From Diphasiastrum complanatum (Eukaryota > Streptophyta > Lycopodiopsida > Lycopodiales > Lycopodiaceae): DNA of 64,000 nucleotides. Positions 1 through 14,317 of this stretch are shown here, piece after piece; the stretch's first letter is position 1; every line of letters begins with the position of its first letter. The notes beneath the pieces are model-generated. The model was not told the origin of the DNA, did no database searches, and worked only from the letters and a program-made list of their open reading frames with translations. The position numbers and the translations under genes were made by a program. The stretch is taken from assembly GCA_029204225.1 (NCBI GenBank), contig CM055105.1, forward strand, positions 12,364,224-12,428,223, read 5' to 3'.

Positions 1-904
1 AACACTCATGAAATGCTTGCACAGACGCTACTTGACATGTACGTATTCGGCTTGATCTTGTTGCAGTTATTCATCTTTGTGATCACAATGATTTACTCTA
101 GGATTTCCAAACAACCATAACTAGTGTTGTGAAGTATCTGCATCGCTACACAATATACCAATCACCTTGATTCGGTGATTGGTTTTTTCCGGCTGACTTG
201 TTTATGTGTTGTTTGTAGACACAATGTTACTCATTATCTGAGATTTTTTGCGGCAATCAGGGAAGCGATATCTCAAAATTCTTTTGATCAATATAAAAGT
301 TGGTTCGTCAGTCGAAGACGATAATTTTCGAAAAGCTAACTCTATATTTGTTGGAGTGAATCAGGCAACCACAATCTCAATGTTGACAAATGTCATATAA
401 ATATAACACATTCCATACAATTCTTACATATAAGCTAGCTTGAAGCCTAAGATAGTGCATTCGGTACTTCTACTATGCCTGCATAATCCGATTGCAGCTC
501 ATGAAATCCTGAAGACATACGGCAGCTTTGCTTCCAAAGAGGTCAAGAAGAATTTGCAAAGTAAGACATCTCAATTGCACAACCATTTCCAGGAGATCAT
601 TCTTTTGAAAACTGTTTCCAGAATTCAGCATAGTGTAAAACGATGCCACATATTTACTGCAGAACTTGCAGCTAGTGCGTGGTTTTATATACTCCTTTAT
701 GACTCTGTTCCTGGTTCTTTTTTTCTTTTGAAATCAGATTCTTGAGTAAATTACTGGCAGAATTTCAGAGATTTCTCTGAGTGGAAATGCTAATGGCAAC
801 CATTTAAAATAGTGTAGTCCAACTCTCCTAAAAACAAAATGTCTTATTAGAGCTCCTCCCCATGGGATGGAGATTCCAATCCTTCTGGTGAGTAGTGTTT
901 TCAG
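1..904. other. No recognisable gene
   Basis: Both strands were read and no family was recognised. The plus-strand open frame at 440-745 has no ATG start, resembles nothing known to me and has no splice context, so it is not called. The stretch is AT-rich intergenic sequence, possibly decayed transposon. Confidence 0.5.
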
Positions 905-1620
905 AGGGTGGTTAGAAGGGGGTGGTTTGAATCTTGGCAAGTCTTTCAACTCGAAAGGTTAGAATATAAATGCATTTCTTTGAAGGGAATATGGGTTGTG
1001 AAAGGTTGGGAGGACTTCAAAATGCGGGCCAACATGCCATGCCAAGGGACATTGCCAGGTCCAAAAAATGGGTTTGAGTTGCCCCTACCAATTTTTGAAT
1101 CTTGGCAAGTGAGTTGACGGCGGGCAATGGACCACTCATGTTTCACATTTGGTCAGTAAGTGTTAAATGCAGGGCCACAATATAATTGGCCCATTTGAAT
1201 CTTGATCGGTCCATTTTATGCAAGGTCTTGTGTTTTGAAAGTCAAATATGAAACTTTTCATGTTAAAAGGTTGAAGAGTGTTATAAGGTTTTTTTTATCA
1301 AGCAATCACCTTTCAACTGGAAAGGTCAAAATTGAAATGCATTTCATTGAAAGGAATAGTGGCAGCGAAGGGTTGGAAAGACTTCAAAATTCAGGTCAAC
1401 ATGCTAGGGGCAACTTAACATGCCAAGGGACATTGCTTGGCTCAAAAAATGGCTTTGAGTTGCTCCTACATGGCAGTGGGTCCCTGCCATGTCATCTGCC
1501 ACAATGGCAAGTGCATGTTAATGTGAAAGGGGGAAGTTCATTTTTTTCCTTGGACCAATGGGAGAGCTTCATTTTGAATTTGGACTTGCTAGGCGGTGTA
1601 GTGTGAAATGGCTTAAGGGT
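905..1620. repeat. Diverged direct duplication of a ~150-bp segment
   Basis: The segment around 945-1095 recurs in the same orientation around 1310-1470. Shared blocks include 'aatgcatttc', 'ttggaaggacttcaaaat'-like text, 'tgccaagggacattgc' and 'aaaaaatggstttgagttgc'. The copies differ by substitutions and short indels. No protein is evident and the source element is unknown. Confidence 0.6.
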
Positions 1621-2000
1621 GGTTTGAGACTAGCAACAAGTGCCTATGTCTGGCCTGCCAATTGCTTTTGGATTAAAACAAAAAAATTGAACAAGTTCGA
1701 ATGTGACCAAATAGTTTTTAAAGGTAAAAAAAACTTATTAGCCTTGAGTCACTTACTGATTTTCTAGAGACTTGATATAATTTGGCATAGTTTGTTGGCT
1801 GTAGATATTGAAGCCATCCATAATACTCTTGTATTGTATGTCAAAATTAAATCATAGTAATCAAAATATATATCATGCCCAAAACATACTTTGAAGTGGA
1901 ACCAATACATGATGTTATCGAACTTAGCTTTGTCTCCTAAGTAGAAGTTAGTTCAAGTGCTTTAACAAGTAGAGCATAGAAATGCAACTGTTGAAAGATT

Positions 2001-2510
2001 ATGATTCACAATGGAGATTGTTCGTTTGAATTTCCCTACTCACATGACAAGAATGCTATGTCAGACATGGAGATCAAATTCAATAGACATGTTTGGTTTG
2101 ATCACATGACCATCAACATTGCAAATTTTCCTAGAGTGGTTTTAAAGGCAAAATCTTTGAGACATCTAATATGTACGAATGACCAATGTCCCCCACGATA
2201 TGTGCAATGAAATCAAAGACAATGAAAAGGTTGAATGACCAAGACACCACAAGTTGGAGTGCTAAAGCATGTAGATCTCTTATTTGTATTTGGAGAAGCC
2301 AAATTGCATTTCTATTATTGTGTGTACTATTGTCCACCCATAGGTGACATGACAAAATACATGAGATGTGTAATTGAACAAGATTTTTATGATCATCCTA
2401 TTGACGAAGAAGTGAAAAGATATATTTTAACCATTAAAGACATGGTCAAGGCAAAGGTTAAGATGAACATTGGTCGAGGAACCAAACACATGTTGCCAAA
2501 CGGAGATTCA
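2001..2510 (+). pseudogene. Possible zinc-finger or transposase-type remnant
   Basis: Two plus-strand frames (about 2001-2210 and 2235-2519) are separated by a frame change. The first contains a Cys-x5-Cys arrangement after 'LKAKSLRHLICTNDQCP'. The second has a C-x3-C-type cluster followed by 'DHPIDEEV'. A Cys-rich patch followed by His-Pro recalls zinc-finger regions of plant transposase-like proteins, but this is a weak resemblance from memory. The far end overlaps the minus-strand remnant at 2461-3214, so both cannot be functional there. Confidence 0.2.
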
Positions 2511-3214
2511 TTCTATTGAAACCAGCGTCAAAATGTCCACGAATTCGTGCCCAGGTTTGCTCAGAGGGGCAACGGGAAGGCTCAAATTTGTTCATGCGTA
2601 TGATATTATCAAAGGCAATGGGAGTCTCAAGAATGGAGTTTTTGTTTAAAGCAGCAAGTTTGCAGGTCTGTACTTCTTTATCAGTAAGATGTGCAAGAAT
2701 AATCCAAAGCTCAATAGGTAGGGGAGCAAGAAAATTGACAGTAGGTGCTTAAGCTCCAAAGCTTTTAAAAAGTACAGACGGATTTGAATTCAATAGCACG
2801 TGTTCGGACCTTAGGGACTTGGCAATTTTTGAACTGGTAGAATTTAAAAGTGGATTGATCACCAATGTCACAGATGTCTTGAGAGAAAATTTCAAGTTGC
2901 GAGACGCTATTTTCGTCTAGTTCATCTAAAAAGACGAGAGAATGTGGAGATGGCGGTGATTCAGGTAAAGCAAAAGTGGATTCAGCAGAAAGAAGGTCGT
3001 TCTCTTTTTCAAAGTAGGAAAAAACTTTTCTAATATGGGAATTATAAAAGCTCTCTTCCTCATACTTATCAGCAAGCCCAACTAAGTCAGCAACAAAATT
3101 TTCAATGATACCCCATGTAAATCTTAACCCAATGTAATGTATCCAAAAGGTCAATAATACATAGCACTTTATCTTCACGTCCAATAGTGTTACAGATAGT
3201 TCGATCCGTTTCAA
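2461..3214 (-). pseudogene. Broken gene of unknown function
   Basis: Reading the minus strand, an open frame runs from 3214 to a stop at 2765 (about 149 residues, no ATG at its start, so probably an exon or truncated). After a frame change, a second frame without stops continues from about 2745 to 2461. The second part begins 'LPIELWIILAHLTDKEVQTC', which looks like the start of an F-box-type helix, but this is only a pattern impression. The composition is protein-like: mixed helices, an acidic 'DELDEN' stretch and 'SPPSPHS'. The frameshift plus the stop near 2746 mean it cannot be translated as one chain. It could be a decayed host gene or a transposon gene. Confidence 0.35.
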
Positions 3215-6746
<3,532 letters not shown>

Positions 6747-6756
6747 ACCTCAAGAG

Positions 6757-7434
6757 TGTGCAAGATCATGAAAATTGGCATTTTCATCCACAGCTACCTA
6801 ATGGAAGTAGGAGGAGCATCAAGGATATACTCTATATACTAGGTCTTTTGAAAATTTTGCTTTTGCTTTCAGTAGGTGTGATCATCGATCAAAAACTGAA
6901 AGTAGCATTTGCCCAAGATCAGAAGTACAAGATCATTGCTAATAGAATTAGGGTGCCTAGGATGATGGTTTATAGTTTAAATGCTACAATCAAGGGACAA
7001 CATGGACTTACCTCATCTATTCCATCACAAACTAACTTGTGGCACAAAAGATTTGGTCATCTAAATTTTGTTAGTCTCAAAATTTTGATGAATAAATGGG
7101 GAATGCTAGCTAGATTGCCTACTTTTGATGACCAATCGAAGATGATATGCGAATCATGTAATTATGAGAAACAACATCATGAGAAATTCAAGCCAAGGGC
7201 ATTGCAAGAGCGAAGAGCATCTTGGATCTAGTCTAGATGGACCTATGTGGACCTATGAGAACAATGTCTATAGGTGAGGCCAATTATTTTATCACTTTTA
7301 TAGATGATATGTCACATACTAACATAGATTTGCTTTTTGAAAAAGAAATCTTATATCTTTGTTACTTTCAAGAGTCTCAAAAGTATTATTCACTCTTAGT
7401 CGAGAAGATCACAATTCTAAAATATAGGTGTTAG
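6757..7434 (+). pseudogene. Ty1/copia pol fragment (gag-pre-integrase and integrase start)
   Basis: The plus strand encodes the short domain that precedes copia integrase. It shows 'SVGVIIDQKLKV', then 'LWHKRFGHLNF' (the conserved W-H-x-R-x-G-H-x-N motif) and 'ICESCNYEKQHHEKF' (the zinc-binding C-x2-C-x-K-x-x-R/H motif). A stop ends this frame near 7229. In another frame the integrase core begins with 'MDLCGPMRTMSIGEANYFIT' followed by 'FIDDMSH', matching the D-x-x-G-P-M and F-x-D-D-x-S motifs. It then ends after about 65 residues. Protease, reverse transcriptase and RNase H are absent, and no LTRs were seen. It is a dead fragment. Confidence 0.85.
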
Positions 7435-7551
7435 ATCCACTCTCCACAAGAATTGATCATTAATATATGTAGGTAGGAAATTTTAGTACATTGTTCACCT
7501 CCCTTGAGAAGATGTTGCTCAAGAGGAGAAGATCTAGAGCCAATGATGAGG

Positions 7552-7652
7552 CTTTCCAAAAAAATTTAGGCTCGGCCTCGCCTAAAAAAATTCTAAAAAT
7601 CTTTACTGGGCAAAAATGGTATGTGCCCGGGCCATTCCATAGTACATAATGG
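7552..7652. repeat. Half copy of the foldback MITE-like repeat
   Basis: The text around 7552-7590 ('tttccaaaaaaatttaggct') and the end 'gtgcccgggccattccat' match the internal and terminal parts of the repeats at 7872-7985 and 55241-55365. The left terminus is missing. Confidence 0.6.
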
Positions 7653-7871
7653 ATACCTTATGCATATTATGCCCATTTTTTGACAAATTAAAAAGCAAAA
7701 AAAGTGTTTTTTTCAAAGGCAGATTCTGCACTTTTTTTTTCCTGCCTGTCTGTGCCGTCCGTACGGATTTTGTGCGAACTGCCATGTGGCACATTTGTAG
7801 TGGTCAGTCAAAGTCAAACTGCCTATTCTGCTTCGTAATGTACTTGTGAAAAAATTCCAAGTATTCATTAC
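7653..7871. other. Spacer between two MITE-like copies
   Basis: The pair of flanking repeats suggests this could be part of a larger composite unit. No gene is seen. Confidence 0.4.
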
Positions 7872-7985
7872 GCAATGGAAAGAGCCGGGCATAGGCCATT
7901 TCCAAAAAATTTAGGCTCGGTCAAGCCTAAATTTTTTTGGAAAGCCGAACCGACCAAAATGGCTTGTGCCCGGCTCCTTTCATAA
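7872..7985. mobile_element. Foldback MITE-like element, ~114 bp
   Basis: The left arm 'ggaaagagccgggcatag' and the right arm, read in reverse complement as 'gaaaggagccgggcacaa', are terminal inverted repeats. The centre ('tttaggct...agcctaaatt') continues the fold, so the whole element can form one hairpin. It is noncoding. Related copies lie at 7552-7652 and 55241-55365, and a weak partial match ('tgcccggccctttcaa') lies near 57237 in an aquaporin intron. Confidence 0.75.
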
Positions 7986-7990
7986 TACAT

Positions 7991-7993
<3 letters not shown>

Positions 7994-8041
<48 letters not shown>
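7994..8041. repeat. (GT)n microsatellite, ~48 bp
   Basis: Pure GT dinucleotides about 10 bp from the end of the MITE-like element. Confidence 0.97.
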
Positions 8042-8043
<2 letters not shown>

Positions 8044-8515
8044 CTAAGGAAGCAGACCTTGGACGCGGACGCACGTCCGTGTCCGGAAACAGACGCTTCA
8101 GAGGTGCGTCCGCGTCCGGACGCGTCTCCCATTTTCAAATGTAAAAAAAAAAAATACATGCACTTGCCCACGCTCTCCCACATCCCCAAAGCGAAATAAA
8201 AGCAATTTATGGCCCCTGCCCCCCCCCCCCCCCGCCCCCCCCCAAAAAAAAAAAAAAATTAATTAATTATCAGAGGGTGTTTGACAACCACCTGTCCCCT
8301 CCTGTTAAAAATAGGAAAACGGTACCCAAAAAAATTTGCAACAGACCTAACCACTGCTCCCATGCCTTCCATGTCTGATATGTACAGAATCAGACACGAA
8401 AGAGCAACAATTTATATTTTTTGAGTCTTTAAAACTTTGGCTTGTGCCCTCGCTATCTCTCTCTCCCTGATGAATCTAAATTTTATAAGTATATAAATAC
8501 AGGTAAACGATGCAC
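8042..8515. other. Low-complexity spacer
   Basis: A GC-rich part near 8060-8130 carries short repeated 'cgcgtccg' motifs. A poly-C tract (about 8219-8243) is followed by poly-A (about 8244-8257). No gene is seen. Confidence 0.6.
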
Positions 8516-8640
8516 TCCCTGGATGAATCTCAACAACTTACTAATTACTTATGCTCCACAGTGTCATTCAACACAGGGAAGTTCAAGACCTACACAGTAC
8601 CATGGCCTACGTGATGAGATAGGTTTAGAGTTTTGGAATG
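8516..8640. repeat. Isolated unit of the ~111-bp repeat
   Basis: 'aacaacttactaattactta' and 'tgtcattcaacacaggga' match the tandem units at 10789-11290 in the same orientation. It lies on the opposite side of the large inverted duplication. Confidence 0.75.
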
Positions 8641-8908
8641 TACAACGTCACATGGGCAACTAATCGGAACAGGTCCTGGAAGATGTCCACCGACACAATG
8701 AACGGAAGCAAAAAGCAGAATTTCATGAGTGCCAGCGAGAGATAATGGCGCGACTACCAGAGCTGCAACCATGTGCCCTGCGACTCTCGGACCTGCTCCG
8801 CCCTACCCCAGCTGGCGAGGGCGAGGAAACGCAGTTGATTGGATAACTTCACCGAGAACAACTGGCCATGGTTCGGGAAAGGGTCTCTCGTCGTCGGGCC
8901 AACCATTA

Positions 8909-10346
8909 GGTCTTGTGGTTCCCTGTAGTGAATGGCACAGTTCTGATGACCATTCACTCTTCTGGTGACCATTCACTCCCTGTAGTGAATGGCATGGTTC
9001 TGATGACCATTCACCATTGTTAGCAGCGGTTTTGTTGTAGTTGTTTTCATCAAGCTACGAAATTGAGGACACACACCACACAAGCACCTCAAAACGTGCT
9101 AAAATGTTGGCCTTTTGTTTGGTTTGGGGTTCAGGGTTTGGGGAACAAACAACCAGAAGAAGGATATCAAAGATACTGTTGAGCAAGATTCTGATGATGA
9201 TGAGGAGTACAAGCCTTCAATTAGCCGGGAAGAAAGTTTGAGCTCTTCCATAAGTTTGAAGTGTGACATAAATATTGAAGTTGCTTGGTATATGACAGAG
9301 ACGGTGTGAGTGAAAGTCAGTTAAAGCATGTTTTGCAATAAGAACACAGTTTGAAAGGAAGTTTTATGGGAATTCAGACACCCAAGGAAGCAGCATATAT
9401 CAGACAATGATCAATACCCTTTCATCTGGATATTTGGCCAAGAAGCTATGCAAGAAAGCAATGGTCAAAAATGTCCTTCCAGTGCATGGAGATGATAGGA
9501 GTAGTTCTGACGCCAATATGTGTTCCTGAACATCAATTGCTCCATCTTCGACTCCACGTCAAACATTTACGGTGAGCCTCCAGAGACAACACCCACTAGT
9601 TTCTGATCCACTGATAAAAAACCAGCTGGTGTTTTCTCTGAAGGCTCACCAAAAATGTTTGACGTGGAGTTGAAAACGGAGCAATTAATGGCGTGGTAAA
9701 ATCCGGGAGTACGTAAAGACGACACAGCCACTCCTTTTGTCTGCATGCCCTGGAAGGACTTTTTTGGCCATTGCTTTTTTGCAAGGCTTCCTGGCCAAAT
9801 ATCCAGATGAAAGGATAGTGAACATTGCCTGATATATACTACTTTGTTGGGTGTCTGAGTTTAGGAAATGGGCAGTGAAGCCAAAACCTAAATCATAAAA
9901 TAGTATAAAGCCAACAAAACTGCCTTTCAAACTCTGTACTAATTGCAAAACCTGCTCTAACTGACTTTCATTTACACCATCCCTGTTAGTAACCAAGCAA
10001 TTTCAATACGTTTGTCGCACTCTGAAGTTATGGAACAGATCAAACTTTCTTCCTGGCTAACTGAAGGCTTCTACTCTTCATCATCATCAAAATCTTGCTC
10101 AACAGTATCTTTCATGTCGACCTTTTCGCCGTTTGTTTGCTAACCCTTGGCACTAAACCATACGATAGGTCCACACTTTTGCGTGTTTTGATGGGCTTGT
10201 GTGGTGTGCGTCCTCAATTCCATAGCTTGATGAAAACAACTGTAACAAAACTGATGTTCACAATTTCAAACTCCAGAAGTAAATGGACACCATAAGAGTG
10301 AATGGTCAGCAAAACTATGTCATTCACTACAGGGAACCACAAGACC
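8909..10346. repeat. Large inverted duplication (foldback element), arms ~0.7 kb
   Basis: The sequence from about 8909 to 9590 returns as a diverged reverse complement from about 9615 to 10346. Paired landmarks are 'tcatctggatatttggcc' (9422) with 'ggccaaatatccagatga' (9791), 'gactccacgtcaaaca' (9549) with its complement at 9656, the 'gatgatgatgagg' block (~9193) with 'catcatcatc' (~10080), and 'ccctgtagtgaatg' (~8921) with 'cattcactacaggg' (~10319). The centre is near 9615-9640. One arm has a short acidic frame ('VEQDSDDDEEYKPS', plus strand) and the other a 103-residue minus frame (9685-9996) of no known family. Both look like remnants of a single coding segment copied in inverse orientation. 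Confidence 0.85.
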
Positions 10347-10788
10347 GATCATCCCATTCTGTTCTGCTGCAGCAGTGATAGAATTATGTCGATACAAATC
10401 CAATTATGCCGATACAAATCAAATGAACTTGGCAAAGTTAGTGAGTCAGTAGACCATGACCACCCACAACAACTCATGTTAGATGCGTGACAATCTCTTG
10501 AGACACTCTCTCATTAGAATATTGGTGTAGGCAAATGTAGAAGTGAACGAAGACCTCTCTTGTGATACATGTTGTGACATTGACACTTTTCATGAACCTG
10601 ATAAAAGATATCCAGATCCAAAGCTGATTTGTTCTTGAATATTCCTGCCACAGTTCACTTTTTCCAGATATAGCGTTTGCAAGAAGGTTATCCACACTCT
10701 TCTGATATACAATATCCTACTGAAAGTCCTACAAGAAGTATAGCTACCTCTGTCAGCACAGGCCTGCACAATACTGTCTTATTTGATG
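10347..10788. other. Spacer between inverted duplication and tandem array
   Basis: Contains a short tandem 'atgtcgatacaaatc'/'atgccgatacaaatc' pair near 10385-10420. No gene is recognised. Confidence 0.5.
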
Positions 10789-11290
10789 AGATCGGTTTCC
10801 CCCCGAATAAACTTCAACAACTTACTAATTACTTATGCAAAACTGTTTCATTCACTACAAGGAACCACGAGACCTACACACCACTATGTCTTATATGATG
10901 TAATCGGTTTCCCCCGAATAAACTTCAACAACTTACTAATTACTTATGCAAAACTGTTTCATTCACTACAGGGAACCACGAGACCTACACACTACTATGT
11001 CTTATATGATGTGATTGGTTTCCCCTCGGATGAACGTCAACAGCTTACTAATTACTTATGCAAAACTGTGTCATTCACTACATGGAACCACGATACTTAC
11101 ACACTACTATGTCTTATATGATGTGATCGGATTCCCCCCGGATGAACTTCAACAGCTTACTAATTACTTATGCAAAATTGTGTCATTCACTACAGGGAAC
11201 CATGAGACCTACACACTACTATGGCTCGGTTGACGAGATTGTTTTCCCCCGGATGAACTTCAACGGCTTACTAATTACTTACGACACAAC
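10789..11290. repeat. Tandem array, ~111-112 bp unit, about 4.5 copies
   Basis: 'aac[t/g]tcaac' starts recur at 10810, 10921, 11033, 11145 and 11256. Each unit carries 'cttactaattacttatgcaa', 'tcattcactacagggaacca' and 'ttatatgatgtgatcgg'-like text. The 'cattcactacagggaac' core is shared with the outer tip of the inverted duplication, so the two structures are related. Short frames repeat because the units repeat; they are not genes. Confidence 0.93.
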
Positions 11291-11962
11291 ACCGACACGG
11301 AGGCCCCGAAACATCTCCTAGTTTTCAGGTCCCGACCGGACAAAGTGTCCCTGAAGCCTTGTTTAACGTCAAACTTTGGATGGACGTTTTGGGCCGGCCG
11401 TCCGTCTGTTCCTCATCCTATTTGTTCCCATAGGTTCCTATTGAGGTTGTCCACTGGCCGAAATAGACGACACCTAAAACGGATTCCGTTTGGAGAAACT
11501 GGACCGTCAGACGGAAAGCTGCAAAACTAGTCCATTTCACGTGACCTAATTGCGTTTCTCTCCCGTCGAAATGCCATTTTGACTGAACGATACCCGAATC
11601 AAACCAGGCTCAATCCGTTTGGGTTCGTATCGGGATCACGAACCTGTGGACTGTATTCCTAGACCACTAATGCATTCTACACAAGTTTAAGTGAATGCTA
11701 CACAAGTGCTGCACATACCTGTAGTGCAATGCTTACGACACAATGAGGACGTGGAGTTGATGATGTTTATGGATGTGGTTATGGTGATTATGGTTGTGGC
11801 TTGTTCTGATAATTATGGTTGTGGGGTTGTGGGTTTATGATAATTTGTTAGGATTTAGGATGTTATGTTAAATGTGCCATTTGTTGGGGTGTTGGGTTTA
11901 GCGTGTTATGTTAAATGGTTGAACATGATGCATATATTATGAGAGATATGCACATGTGGTGG
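11291..11962. other. Intergenic; no gene recognised
   Basis: Moderately GC-rich to about 11640, then GT-rich simple sequence ('gatgtggttatggtgattatgg', ~11770-11900). Nothing supportable. Confidence 0.5.
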
Positions 11963-11990
11963 TCTCTCTCTATCTGTCTCTCTCGCGCGG

Positions 11991-12037
<47 letters not shown>

Positions 12038-12087
12038 TCACTCTCACTCACTCTCTCTCACTCACACACACACACACACACACACAC
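11963..12087. repeat. Compound (CT)n/(CA)n microsatellite
   Basis: Interrupted CT and CA blocks. Confidence 0.95.
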
Positions 12088-12485
12088 GCTTAGGAAAATC
12101 TAAAAGGAAACTGGTTTGTTGAAAGTATTAGTTAAACTTTACAATTCAGCTAGCTAGTACAGGTTTCAGCTGCAGGCACGCACGCTGCTTATTCTAATAT
12201 TCATGTGCAAAAAGAGCAGCTTATTCTGTATTTGCCAAATGCTGCGAAAGGACCGGATTCCAAAGAGTTTAAGAATACAAACTTAATATAACCCAAGAGG
12301 CTTCTTGTAGTTTGCTAGAAATTAAGGTATCCTAAGGCCAGTGACGTCAATGCAGATATAATCCAAGTAGCAGGTGCAGAATCTGTAGATATATTACGGA
12401 AAAAAAGAAGAAGCGGATCTCAACCCTTGTCGACCTGGTGAATGCTTCCTGAATGGATATGAAATTAAACTGCAGCTGCTTGCAA
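12088..12485. other. 3' flank of the DnaJ gene
   Basis: Lies downstream of the minus-strand DnaJ gene and probably contains its 3' untranslated region. No other gene is seen. Confidence 0.5.
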
Positions 12486-13136
12486 TTAGTCTTCCGAGTA
12501 ATAGACAGAAGAATTCTCCTTCATCGTCTGTCTCATTCTAGATCCCCAGGATAAATTTCTCGCTTCCTGCATTGGTCCATCTACTCGCGATCGGTGGGCC
12601 TTCTGCCTCAGGCCGCTTAGTTGATCCTCCCATTGGGCTCGGTTTTGATGAGGCGACGCAGTTTGCCATGTGGATCTCTCTTTGTTGGCTTTGACGAATG
12701 CAAATTTGGGCCAGCTGAGTGGATTTGTAAGATATTCGTCATACTCAGCTTTGAGATCGGGATCTGAGAGGGTGTCATAGGCTTCCTTTACCTTGATGAA
12801 ACGAGTTGTGGCCTCAGCTGTGTCTGCTGATGAGCATACGTCTGGATGATGTTGGCGGGCCAGTTGGCGAAATGCAGATTTTATCTCATGCAACCCCACA
12901 TGCTGGTCGAGTTCAAGAATATCGTAGAGGGTAGGAACATCTGCGATGTGGGCATGGAATTTATTCTCACTAGCGGAAGCATAAGTGTTAAAGCTTAGAC
13001 GTCCGCATTTTCGAACAGCAACCCTCCTTTTCTTGAGGGAACTCTTATTAGAGACGTTGGTGCTAGAGAATAGTGAAGAATTATTGGAGGACAGAGGGAT
13101 TTTAAGCGACTGGCATGCGGCGACAGTTGATGCCAT
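12486..13136 (-). CDS. Chloroplast-type J-domain protein (small DnaJ, J11/J20-like)
   Basis: This is a single-exon gene of 216 residues. Residues 69-138 form a J-domain: 'TLYDILELDQHVGLHEIKSA' opens helix I-II, the catalytic HPD motif is at 97-99 after 'QLARQH', and helix III follows with 'AYDTLSDPDLKAEYDEYL'. J-domains stimulate Hsp70 ATPase. There is no G/F region, zinc finger or C-terminal substrate domain, as in the short plastid DnaJ proteins of plants. Residues 1-56 are rich in Ser, Thr, Lys and Arg with few acids ('SLKKRRVAVRKCGR'), typical of a plastid transit peptide. The basic tail (about 140-216) is unassigned. The ATG at 13136 (MASTVAAC) is chosen because it starts a normal transit peptide. 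An upstream in-frame ATG at 13163 would add nine hydrophobic residues and cannot be excluded. It appears intact and is one of two clear host genes here. Confidence 0.9.
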   Translation of the reverse strand: MASTVAACQSLKIPLSSNNSSLFSSTNVSNKSSLKKRRVAVRKCGRLSFNTYASASENKFHAHIADVPTLYDILELDQHVGLHEIKSAFRQLARQHHPDVCSSADTAEATTRFIKVKEAYDTLSDPDLKAEYDEYLTNPLSWPKFAFVKANKERSTWQTASPHQNRAQWEDQLSGLRQKAHRSRVDGPMQEARNLSWGSRMRQTMKENSSVYYSED

Positions 13137-13945
13137 GATCAGATGAATACAAACCAATACCATCTTAACAATATTTGCTGCTCTGGAAGGATAAGTTATA
13201 TGCAAGCATAATTGTCCAAGCCAAGATGGTTAATCATCCTCTTCCTCTCTGTCGCGATCTTTTCCAGGACTCTACCATCTCAGGTTTTCTCAAGAACCTG
13301 CTCATGTCCAGCAACTGTTCAAACGGATTATGTAATGTCAGCTGGAAATTTCCCTGGAAGAGAATCTGGATACGAGTAGCAGGAGTGGAAGAGACTATGA
13401 AATTACAACAAAGATGAGGAAGTGGGCCAAAAAACTACTTATCCAATTGACTTCAAATCATAGAAAAATGATAAACTGGTGGTTGATCAGTCAGTGCTGA
13501 GTGAGGTGTGGACATATCAATAAATACAGCTTAAGATTTATGAATTAGAAGAAGAGCGCTGGTGATAGATTCTTCAGGAAATGCATGGCAAATTAGATGA
13601 AGATGGCACAAAGAAAAGGAATTAGATGCATGATATGGCAGAACTAGGTAGCTGTAATATATGATATACAAGCTGAGAGCTCAGGAGAAGGGAGCGAAGC
13701 GAAGAGAATGTCTTGATGAGAAAGAAAAGACAGAAAAGACTGTGGGACTGAAAAGACGAGACAAGACTTTGACTTGGTCGGTCAGTCAACAATCGAGGCC
13801 ATGAAGGGCTAAAGAAAGAGTAACGTATTTGAAGGGCTTGACACGTCATATGGACTCCATCGTTGTTGTAACTTGTCACCCTACCCTCACATGGAGGATG
13901 ACTTATTCCTCTTTCTTATTATTTAAAAGATTGATTTTTTAATTG
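13137..13945. other. 5' flank of the DnaJ gene
   Basis: Must contain the 5' untranslated region and promoter of the minus-strand DnaJ gene. I could not pick a convincing TATA box. No other gene is recognised. Confidence 0.4.
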
Positions 13946-14317
13946 TGCATTATGGAATGGGCTCTCGCATCCCATTCCACCGGGTTTAGGGCCTCTTCCC
14001 TCTGGCCCATTCACCCAGGCGCTACATCATTTGGCTGAACCGTTCTCTCTAGCACCTAATTTCAAAAAAGTCTACAAGCTCGCTTGCTCACCCGTTCAAC
14101 GATCCGTGTTGTTACAAAAACGCCACCATGCCCGAGTCAAAGGGTTGAATGGAAAGAGACCCTTAGGATTAGTTTTTTTACTTTAGAATTATGAATGGGC
14201 CCATTCCATGAAAATCCATTATAGAGGGGTTGATGGCTCATGCATCAAGAAAGGCCCAACGCTCGGGCCCATAGCTTGCCCACTCTCTTTACTTTTTATT
14301 TTGAAGGATGATTTTTC
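13946..14317. other. Short inverted-repeat-rich spacer
   Basis: 'attatggaatggg' near 13950 pairs with 'cccattcca' at 13970, and 'atgggcccattccatg' (~14193) is nearly self-complementary. These ends resemble the 'attatggaa' edges of the MITE-like repeats, so they may be remnants of that or a related family. No gene. Confidence 0.35.

Noticed and set aside
440-745. 101-residue frame near the window start
   Set aside because: No ATG start, no motif, no splice or promoter context.
9685-9996. 103-residue minus-strand protein
   Set aside because: No motif is recognised, and it lies in one arm of the inverted duplication with a broken counterpart in the other arm. Kept only as part of that repeat.
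10783-11233. Overlapping repeat-containing frames that look like a repeat protein
   Set aside because: They arise from the ~111-bp tandem DNA unit. The period is not a multiple of three throughout, the frames shift, and no conserved domain is present.
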